From contig CAAGLS010000043.1 of the NCBI GenBank assembly GCA_900770845.1, positions 1 through 8,944 of the forward strand: a DNA stretch of 8,944 bases, given 5' to 3'. Source of the stretch: an uncultured Prevotella sp. (GTDB taxonomy: Bacteria; Bacteroidota; Bacteroidia; Bacteroidales; Bacteroidaceae). Both the position numbers and the translations under genes were made by a program. Shown here piece by piece: positions 1 through 5,126 of this stretch (position 1 is the first letter of the stretch; each line of letters begins with the position of its first letter). The notes under the pieces are model-generated. The model was not told the origin of the DNA, made no database searches, and saw nothing but the letters and a program-made list of their open reading frames with translations.

Positions 1-432
1 CAAACCTTGATGAGCAATCGCTTGTTGTATTCCATATCTTATTATTTGTTCAGTTGATTGACAATTGTTATTGGGCCTGACCAAGTGAGATTCCATCAAG
101 AAGTGCTCGCCCACTTTGCAGGCCTCCTTAGGCAACAACGCAGCAAGACGAAAACTATTTTGCACATCAGTCGTAAAAGTTCCTAAATTCCTTTTGTTGA
201 TGCTCCAAATGTCGAATTTCAAACACAGAACTCTACACACTTACGTTGTGTGACAGTCGTCACGCAGTTGTGTGGCGGTTGGCACGCAGTTGTGTGACAG
301 CTGACACACAATTGTGCGACGGCTGACACAGAAGTCAGGCTGCCGATTGAATATTGAAATTTATTTGTTCCCCACATGTAATAAAGCAGAAGAACAATCG
401 TTCTAAAGGTAAACACGTAAACAGAGTTGCCT
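1..432. other. Spacer without a convincing gene; possible gene remnant at left edge
   Basis: No complete gene is visible. On the minus strand one frame stays open from about 240 down to base 1 (about 80 codons) after an in-frame TAA, but its first ATG is near base 96, so only about 32 codons with an ATG start run off the edge. On the plus strand another frame is open from about 58 to 186. Neither gives a product I recognise, and both are rich in His and Gln, as antisense translations often are. A decayed gene or chance are both possible. The right part holds the 22-bp repeat array (240-327) and a small inverted repeat, AGAAC-aatc-GTTCT (391-404), about 30 bases before the small gene at 433. 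No full Bacteroidetes promoter was found for that gene. Confidence 0.4.
240..327. repeat. Four imperfect 22-bp tandem repeats
   Basis: Four adjacent 22-bp units lie at 240-261, 262-283, 284-305 and 306-327. Each has a core close to GTTGTGTGACAGCTGAC. Units 2 and 3 share their first 13 bases, unit 4 differs from unit 3 at a few positions, and unit 1 diverges at its left end. The period is not a multiple of three, so this is not a protein repeat. Across the junction of units 3 and 4, bases 290-311 form an inverted repeat with one mismatched pair centred on CAGCTG, and 307-316 is the perfect palindrome CACAATTGTG. The array ends about 105 bases before the start of the small gene at 433, so it could be a binding-site array or an intergenic repeat of the genome. 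Its function is unknown. Confidence 0.75.
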
Positions 433-558
433 ATGAAACATTTTACTTCTGAAGAGTTGCGTCCCTCTGACAAGACGTTAAACCTCATTCGTCAAATCGC
501 TTACACCTACAGGGTGATGAGGATGAATGGACAAAACGAGGGGTATTGTTTGAATTGA
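433..558 (+). CDS. Small hypothetical protein (41 aa), first gene of the pair with rpe
   Basis: This is a short reading frame of 41 codons plus TGA. The product starts MKHFTSEELRPSDKTLNLI and continues into an IRQIAYTYRV segment, ending GYCLN. It looks like a real soluble protein: mixed polar helical sequence, no signal peptide and no membrane segment. It resembles, from memory, short uncharacterised Bacteroidales proteins with an ELRPS...TL..IRQ.AYTYR pattern, but I cannot confirm that here. The stop lies 13 bases before the rpe start, which suggests one transcript and possibly translational coupling. No Shine-Dalgarno sequence precedes the ATG, which is normal for this phylum. Function unknown. 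The main alternative is a chance frame, but the composition and tight spacing argue against that. Confidence 0.6.
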   Translation: MKHFTSEELRPSDKTLNLIRQIAYTYRVMRMNGQNEGYCLN

Positions 559-571
559 CAGAAGGCTCGCT

Positions 572-1225
572 ATGAAAAAAACAATTGTCTCGCCCTCGTT
601 GTTGTCGGCCGACTTCCTCAACCTCAGCAAGGACTTGGAGATGATCAACCAAAGTGAGGCCGAATGGCTTCACGTGGATATGATGGACGGCATGTTCGTG
701 CCCAACATATCCATCGGTTTCCCAGTGGTGGACAGGCTGCGCGAGATATGCAAGAAGAAACTCGACGTCCACTACATGGTGGAACACCCCGAGAATTACA
801 TCGAGCGGACGGCCAAGGCTGGCGCAAGCATCATGACCATCCATCAGGAAGCTTGCGTGCACCTGCACCGTACAATCAGCGAAATCAAAAAGGCGGGAAT
901 GAAAGCAGGAGTGGCCTTGAACCCCTCAACGCCTGTCTGCATGTTGGAGGACATCATCGGCGACATCGACATGGTGCTGCTCATGAGCGTGAACCCGGGG
1001 TTTGGCGGACAAAAGTTCATAGAGAACACGATTGCCAAGACCCGGCGCACGCGCCAACTCATCGAACAGGCCTGCGCCAACGTACTCATTGAGGTGGACG
1101 GAGGCGTAAACGCCGAGACCGCTCCCCGGCTTGTCGAGGCGGGAGCGGACGTGTTGGTGAGCGGCAGCTATGTCTTCAAGTCTGTCGACCCTCTAAAAAC
1201 CATTCATGATTTGAGGCTGGCCTGA
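572..1225 (+). CDS. rpe: Ribulose-phosphate 3-epimerase
   Basis: This cytosolic enzyme interconverts D-ribulose 5-phosphate and D-xylulose 5-phosphate in the pentose phosphate pathway. The 217-residue product has the full family length and TIM-barrel motif order: SPSLLSADF near residue 7, LHVDMMDGMFVPN (33-45), the HYMVEHPE block (67-74), GVALNPSTP (113-121), VNPGFGGQKF (140-149, phosphate-binding loop) and EVDGGVN (174-180), then VSGSYVF near the C-terminus. The metal-binding and catalytic set appears complete: His34, Asp36, His67 and Asp176, with Asp36 and Asp176 as the acid/base pair known for the family. An AGAAGG stretch 6-11 bases before the ATG could aid initiation. It follows the 41-aa gene by 13 bases and is followed by a weak terminator-like hairpin. 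From memory, rpe often lies near fmt or comEC in related genomes; neither is visible here. Confidence 0.96.
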   Translation: MKKTIVSPSLLSADFLNLSKDLEMINQSEAEWLHVDMMDGMFVPNISIGFPVVDRLREICKKKLDVHYMVEHPENYIERTAKAGASIMTIHQEACVHLHRTISEIKKAGMKAGVALNPSTPVCMLEDIIGDIDMVLLMSVNPGFGGQKFIENTIAKTRRTRQLIEQACANVLIEVDGGVNAETAPRLVEAGADVLVSGSYVFKSVDPLKTIHDLRLA

Positions 1226-1238
1226 CCAGCTTAATCCA

Positions 1239-1261
1239 AGGACATCAAGTCCTGTGTTTTT
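1239..1261 (+). terminator. Weak hairpin plus T-run after rpe
   Basis: Fourteen bases after the rpe stop, AGGAC-atcaa-GTCCT forms a 5-bp stem with a 5-base loop, followed by GTGTTTTT. This has the layout of an intrinsic terminator, but the stem is short and the T-run is interrupted, so it may be only partly effective. The much longer hairpin at 1276-1337 lies just beyond it. Confidence 0.4.
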
Positions 1262-1275
1262 GAACATCTGACTCT

Positions 1276-1337
1276 CATGGATTGGACACAAATTGTTCGT
1301 GAAAGAACGTTCGCGAAGAATTTGTGTCCAATCCATG
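1276..1337. repeat. Long near-perfect hairpin between convergent genes
   Basis: A perfect 19-bp inverted repeat has arms at 1276-1294 (CATGGATTGGACACAAATT) and 1319-1337. Inside it, after one G/G mismatch, bases 1296-1303 (TTCGTGAA) pair with 1310-1317 (TTCGCGAA), with one G-T wobble, leaving a 6-base loop. The whole 62 nt folds into a stem of about 27 bp plus the single mismatch. It lies between the 3' ends of rpe and the leftward sigma gene, so a transcript from either side would fold it. No T-run follows on either strand, so it is not a standard intrinsic terminator. It could be a bidirectional transcript-end stabiliser, a REP- or MITE-like interspersed element, or a protein-binding palindrome. 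Confidence 0.85.
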
Positions 1338-1435
1338 GTCATTCCAACGAAAAACACTATCCATGAATCATGCGGGGCAGCCCATCTGCTTGCGGCTCCT
1401 GCACAAGAAAGGGACCATGATTGCCCTCTATCGCC

Positions 1436-2035
1436 TTAAGCCAACTGCAAGGCGATATTGTATTCCTTGGCCATACGGCGCAGGTTGATGATGGCATAGC
1501 GCATACGGCCAAGGGCTGTATTGATGCTGACATTGGTGAGCTCGGCAATCTCCTTGAACGACAGCTCCTGGTAGAACCGCATGAAAACCACCTCGCGCTG
1601 CGTGGCCGGAAGCAGATTCATCAGCTTCTTAACGTCGCGCAGCACTTGCTCGTTGACATAGCGGCTCTCGATGCTTGTGTCGAACAACTCAGCGGGCTCG
1701 CCAATGTTGCTGAGGTCGTTGTCGTCGCTCGTCTCCACCACCCTGTCGGCCCTATGCACGCGATAGCGGTCCATGATGACATTGTGGGCGATGCGCATGA
1801 TCCAGGAGGAGAAGCGCCCAGTAGTGGCATATCGCCCTTCTTGCAGGCGCGTAATCACCTTGACGAAAGTCTCCTGGAAGATGTCGTCGGCCTGGTTGTG
1901 GTCACGAACCACAAACAATATATAAGCGAACAACTTTGCCTGATTGCGTTGCAATAACAAATCAAACGCCTTGTTGCATCCACCAACATAAGATAATGCC
2001 AACTCTTCGTCGGTCATATCAGTCAATTTCTTCAT
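1436..2035 (-). CDS. ECF-type RNA polymerase sigma factor (sigma-70 family)
   Basis: The 199-residue product is a group 4 (ECF) sigma factor that would direct RNA polymerase to a specific promoter set. Region 2 covers about residues 22-92: the NQADDIFQETFVKV stretch (47-60) matches the family D-A-x-D-x-x-Q-E-x-F signature, and FSSWIMRIAHNVIMDRYR (75-92) is the region 2.3-2.4 promoter-melting and -10 recognition helix. An acidic linker (about 101-128) follows. Region 4 (about 135-188) contains LPATQREVVFMRFYQELSF and a helix-turn-helix, KEIAELTNVSINTALGRMRY, for -35 binding. It has its own promoter at 2118-2149 and a 5' UTR of about 75 nt. No anti-sigma or FecR-like gene adjoins it, so its control is not evident. 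Its targets are unknown. Downstream it converges on rpe. Confidence 0.93.
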   Translation of the reverse strand: MKKLTDMTDEELALSYVGGCNKAFDLLLQRNQAKLFAYILFVVRDHNQADDIFQETFVKVITRLQEGRYATTGRFSSWIMRIAHNVIMDRYRVHRADRVVETSDDNDLSNIGEPAELFDTSIESRYVNEQVLRDVKKLMNLLPATQREVVFMRFYQELSFKEIAELTNVSINTALGRMRYAIINLRRMAKEYNIALQLA

Positions 2036-2117
2036 GCTCGTAGTTTTTTGTTTGAAGTAAAGTTCTCTCTATAGGCGGAAGATTTGTTTATTGCATTATG
2101 TTAGTTAATTATAGTTG

Positions 2118-2149
2118 CAAAGGTAAAAGATTAATTTGTAATACCCAAA
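2118..2149 (-). promoter_or_regulatory. Promoter of the ECF sigma gene
   Basis: On the minus strand there is TTTG (2146-2149), a 20-bp spacer, and TACCTTTG (2118-2125). This matches the Bacteroidetes housekeeping promoter (-33 TTTG, -7 TAnnTTTG). The expected start is near 2112, giving a leader of about 75 nt before the sigma ATG at 2035. Confidence 0.75.
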
Positions 2150-2212
2150 ACTTTTAACATAAAAATTTAAGGCCGTTTCCAAAGATGGCATTCATTAATC
2201 TCTGATACGAAT

Positions 2213-2248
2213 AAAAAAAAGAGGTTGGCGCAGGATGCTACCAACCTC
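2213..2248 (-). terminator. Strong intrinsic terminator
   Basis: Read on the minus strand, GAGGTTGG pairs perfectly with CCAACCTC across a 12-base loop and is followed directly by eight T residues (A-run at 2213-2220 on the plus strand). This is a textbook Rho-independent terminator. It lies about 120 bases beyond the GH57 stop and upstream of the sigma gene promoter, so it would end the glucan operon transcript and insulate the sigma gene. It may also be the 3' end of the candidate small RNA. Confidence 0.88.
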
Positions 2249-2287
2249 GAGGGAAATTTCGCTAACGGGCGAAATTTGAAAAACTTT
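2213..2287 (-). ncRNA. Candidate small RNA of about 75 nt
   Basis: A good minus-strand promoter (2292-2323) points straight at the strong terminator (2213-2248) with no reading frame between them. A transcript starting near 2287 would be about 75 nt, with two stem-loops. The first is a perfect 9-bp stem at 2254-2277 (AAATTTCGC / GCGAAATTT, 6-base loop); the second is the terminator hairpin. This is the layout of a stand-alone trans-acting small RNA. The alternative is that the promoter match is chance in an AT-rich spacer and the hairpins are simply the 3' end of the upstream operon mRNA, or that a 3'-UTR-derived RNA is made. No known RNA family was recognised. Confidence 0.35.
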
Positions 2288-2291
2288 GTGG

Positions 2292-2323
2292 CAAATATAG
2301 TGGAAACAAACGAGATTACCAAA
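2292..2323 (-). promoter_or_regulatory. Candidate promoter upstream of the small RNA, overlapped by a palindrome
   Basis: The minus strand has TTTG (2320-2323), a 20-bp spacer and TATATTTG (2292-2299), a full match to the Bacteroidetes pattern. The -33 element lies inside a perfect 14-bp palindrome, CCAAAAATTTTTGG (2319-2332), which could be an operator for a dimeric regulator. The sequence is AT-rich, so a chance match is possible. Confidence 0.45.
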
Positions 2324-2368
2324 AATTTTTGGAGAAATTTTCGCTTTCCCGCAGTTTTAACACTTTTC

Positions 2369-3787
2369 TCACTTCTTTGCCTTGGTTTCAGCCGTCTTTG
2401 CGACGGAAGCCGACTTCTTGGGGGCAGCCTTGCGCACAGGCTTTGGCTTCGCGCCCATATCCAACTGGCTTCTCAGCTTCTGCTCGCTGGCTTCCAATTT
2501 CTCTATCTTGGCCTGCAGGCGCTGCACCTCCTTCTCCTTCATCGCAAGGTCGTCGCCTTGGTTCTTGATGGTGGTGAGCAGCCCCTCCAACTCTTCGTTG
2601 TCGATGTCCTCGGGATAGAGGTTGTTCACACGGTTGATGAAGTCGCCGAGGATGTTCATGTAGTTGGTGAACGCGTCAAACGGGCCACTGTAGATTCCGC
2701 GGTCAATCCCCACCCCACTGTTCTTGGTGCTCATGAAGCGGAAATTGTTGCTGGCCTGCAGATAGTCCCAGTCCTGGTTGATGCGCGGGTCGTCGACGAT
2801 GCGCACGCGGTCGGCCACACTGTAGAGCTTGTTGAACGCCTCGCGCTGCATGGGATTTCCCAGCCATGCGCTCACGTCGCGCTCCTCGTCGACCCATGAG
2901 AGGGTGTCGGGGACATCAAGCTCGCCCACGCTCTTGAAGGTGTCGCAGACCTCGCTCGGAGTGGCGAACACGATGCCACGCTTCTCAGCCTCGGCGGGCA
3001 ACGACTTGAGGAAGTCGAGAATGTTGCTCGACAGCGGCTGGGCGATGCCAAGGGCAGAGAGTTCCATGAAGATGCCAAACACCTGCTCCTCCTTGGGAGT
3101 CTGGGCGATGCGCTCCATATAGTTGTCGGCGAAGAGTGGATAGCCGTCCCACTCCGTGTTGCTGAAGCGCAGCGAGATGTCGTCGCTCATGGCAACATCG
3201 CGCAGGATGAGCTTCAGGTTGGGAGCCATGGCGCAATGGTAGACATAGTGGGGGCTCTTCCATCCCAACACGTGCTTGGCGCCCTCGGTGAGCATACCCT
3301 TGAAGCCGAACTGGGCCACCTGCATGCCAATGTCGTCGCTATAGATGAGTGAGGAGTTGCGCAGCACCTTGGGCTTCTGGCCAAAATACTCCTCTATCTT
3401 GTTCATCTGCTTCTTCACGTCGGCAGCGAAGCTCTCCTCGTTGACCAGCGACGAGAGGCCGTGGGAATAAGGCTCGGCAAGAAACTCCACACAGCCCGTC
3501 TGGTTCAGCTCCTGCAGCTTGTCCAGCACCTGGGGCGCGTGGATTTCCAGCTGCTCAATTCCCACCCCCGAGAGCGAGAAGGCCACCTTGAACTTGTGGC
3601 CGCTCTCGTTGATCATCTGCAGCAGCGTGTTGAGCGCAGGCATGTAGGAACGCTCGGCGATGTCGCTGATGGAGCGCTCGTTCTCATAGTCGTCGTAATA
3701 ATAATGGTCGGTACCGATGTCGAAGAAGCGGTAGCGTTTCAGATGGATGATCTGATGTATCTCAAAATATAAGCAAACTGTTTTCAT
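2369..3787 (-). CDS. GH57 alpha-amylase-like protein, catalytic residues apparently replaced
   Basis: This is the last gene of the glucan operon, 472 residues from the ATG at 3787; an in-frame ATG at 3832 overlaps the preceding GT4 gene and adds 15 residues unlike the family N-terminus. The conserved GH57 regions can be followed: FEIHQI (8-13; region 1, normally HQP), VEFLAEPYSHGL (100-111; region 2), LRNSSLIY (142-149; region 3), FMELSALG (240-247; region 4) and FRFMSTK (349-355; region 5). In active GH57 alpha-amylases region 3 reads FRNTELIY, with Glu as nucleophile; here that position is Ser146. Region 4 normally has Asp (FMDYETFG) as the acid; here it is Glu242. Amylase-like GH57 homologues lacking these residues have been described in Bacteroidetes, so this may be a glucan-binding or regulatory protein. 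A coiled coil (about 416-443) and a Lys/Ala/Pro-rich tail (445-472) follow. No signal peptide, so it is cytosolic. Confidence 0.9.
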   Translation of the reverse strand: MKTVCLYFEIHQIIHLKRYRFFDIGTDHYYYDDYENERSISDIAERSYMPALNTLLQMINESGHKFKVAFSLSGVGIEQLEIHAPQVLDKLQELNQTGCVEFLAEPYSHGLSSLVNEESFAADVKKQMNKIEEYFGQKPKVLRNSSLIYSDDIGMQVAQFGFKGMLTEGAKHVLGWKSPHYVYHCAMAPNLKLILRDVAMSDDISLRFSNTEWDGYPLFADNYMERIAQTPKEEQVFGIFMELSALGIAQPLSSNILDFLKSLPAEAEKRGIVFATPSEVCDTFKSVGELDVPDTLSWVDEERDVSAWLGNPMQREAFNKLYSVADRVRIVDDPRINQDWDYLQASNNFRFMSTKNSGVGIDRGIYSGPFDAFTNYMNILGDFINRVNNLYPEDIDNEELEGLLTTIKNQGDDLAMKEKEVQRLQAKIEKLEASEQKLRSQLDMGAKPKPVRKAAPKKSASVAKTAETKAKK

Positions 3788-3843
3788 CTTTCTAATAAAT
3801 AATGGTTTGTGGTTTATTGATTGCAACCTCACGCCCCGGGGTT

Positions 3844-5112
3844 CTATTTCCAGCCGAGCGTGCGCATATAGAGTTCACGTATCCAGGCGCCCACTTTCTC
3901 CCACGTGATTTGGGCCACCTCCTTTTTGCCCTCCTCTGAGAGGTAGTTGAAGAGCGACTCATTGTGGCAGATGCTGTAGATGGCGTCGGCCAAGGCGTGT
4001 ATGTCCCAATAGTCCACCTTGATGCAGTTGGTGAGAATCTCGGCGCAGCCGCTCTGCTTGGATATGATGGTCGGCGTGCCGCACTGCATGGCCTCAAGGG
4101 GCGATATGCCAAAGGGCTCGCTCACTGAGGGCATGACATATACATCCGAATCCTTAAGGCACTCATACACTTGCTTGCCGCGCATGAAGCCAGGGAAATG
4201 GAAGCGGTCGGCGATGCCACGCTCGGCGGCCAGATAGATCATCTGGTTCATCATGTCGCCCGAGCCGGCCATGCAGAAGCGGATGTTGCGGGTGCGGTGA
4301 AGCACCATATTGGCCGCCTCGACGAAATACTCCGGGCCTTTCTGCATCGTGATACGCCCCAAGAATGTCACGATCTTCTCCTTGCCCCGATGGTCAGGAC
4401 GGGGTATGGCCTCGTTCTCCGGACTCAAGGGATAGACGGCATTGTGCACGGTGAACACCTTGCGGGGATCCTGGTGGTACTGGTTGATGACGGTGTTGCG
4501 CGTCAGGTCGCTCACGCACATGATGCAGTCGGCGTTGTCCATGCCGTCCTTCTCGATGGAATAGACGGTGGGATTCACCTTGCCGCGCGAGCGGTCGTAG
4601 TCGGTGGCGTGGACGTGGATGCAGAGGGGCTTGCCGCTCACCTGCTTGGCATGGATGCCGGCCGGATAGGTGAGCCAGTCGTGGGCATGGATGATGTCGA
4701 ACTGCTCCGTGCGGGCCACGACGCCGGCAATGATGGAATAGTTGTTGATTTCCTCATGCAGGTTCGAAGGGTAGCCGCCGGCAAAGTCCATGCATCCCAG
4801 GTCGTTCACGTTCATATAGTTGAAGTCGGCATAGATGTGGTCGCGCAGCTGGTAGTAGTATTGAGGGTCCATCAGATGGCCTATGCGGCTCTTCACGTAG
4901 TCGAAGTTGACATCGCGCCATGCGATGGGCACGCAGTTCATGGCGACGATGTGTGCGAAACTCTTGTCCTCATCGCCCCAAGGCTTGGGCAGACACAAGG
5001 TGATGTCTACATCGCCCTGGGCGTGGAGGCCTTCAGATATGCCGAAATTGGCTGTGGCAAGACCCCCATATACATGTGGAGGGTACTCCCACCCAAACAT
5101 TAACACTTTCAT
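3844..5112 (-). CDS. GT4-family glycosyltransferase, glycogen synthase-like
   Basis: The 422-residue product is a two-Rossmann-domain (GT-B) retaining glycosyltransferase, probably adding glucose from a nucleotide sugar to alpha-glucan in the cytosol. The N-terminal acceptor domain starts MKVLMFGWEYPPHVYGGLA, with the glycine-rich loop (GGLATANFG) typical of starch/glycogen synthases, and carries HAHDWLTYPAG (142-152). The C-terminal donor domain has FLGRITMQKGPEYF (250-263; Arg253 and Lys258 in the expected donor-phosphate positions), MAGSGD (281-286) and SEPFGISPLEAMQCGTP (331-347), whose Glu332 and Glu340 form the EX7E motif. It starts 14 bases after the debranching gene stop and ends 56 bases before the GH57 start, with no promoter or terminator seen in either gap. 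Family and neighbours suggest glycogen synthesis, but the acceptor and the donor (UDP- or ADP-glucose) cannot be read from sequence. Confidence 0.9.
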   Translation of the reverse strand: MKVLMFGWEYPPHVYGGLATANFGISEGLHAQGDVDITLCLPKPWGDEDKSFAHIVAMNCVPIAWRDVNFDYVKSRIGHLMDPQYYYQLRDHIYADFNYMNVNDLGCMDFAGGYPSNLHEEINNYSIIAGVVARTEQFDIIHAHDWLTYPAGIHAKQVSGKPLCIHVHATDYDRSRGKVNPTVYSIEKDGMDNADCIMCVSDLTRNTVINQYHQDPRKVFTVHNAVYPLSPENEAIPRPDHRGKEKIVTFLGRITMQKGPEYFVEAANMVLHRTRNIRFCMAGSGDMMNQMIYLAAERGIADRFHFPGFMRGKQVYECLKDSDVYVMPSVSEPFGISPLEAMQCGTPTIISKQSGCAEILTNCIKVDYWDIHALADAIYSICHNESLFNYLSEEGKKEVAQITWEKVGAWIRELYMRTLGWK

Positions 5113-5126
5113 ATATGCGAGTCTGT

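Noticed and set aside
240..327. CRISPR array
   Set aside because: Units are directly adjacent with no spacers, diverge from each other, and no cas gene is present.
391..404. AGAAC-aatc-GTTCT inverted repeat as an operator
   Set aside because: Only 5-bp arms and no identified promoter beside it; too weak to call.
219..488. 89-codon minus-strand frame across the 22-bp repeats
   Set aside because: The repeat period is not a multiple of three, and the frame overlaps the better-supported small gene at 433.
1421..1957. 178-codon plus-strand frame opposite the sigma gene
   Set aside because: It is an antisense shadow of a clear ECF sigma factor.
3834..3841. CCCCGGGG palindrome just after the GT4 stop as a terminator
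   Set aside because: Only 8 bp with no loop and no T-run; probably chance.
4171..5103. 310-codon plus-strand frame opposite the GT4 gene
   Set aside because: It is a shadow of the GT4 coding strand with low-information His/Val/Asp-rich sequence.
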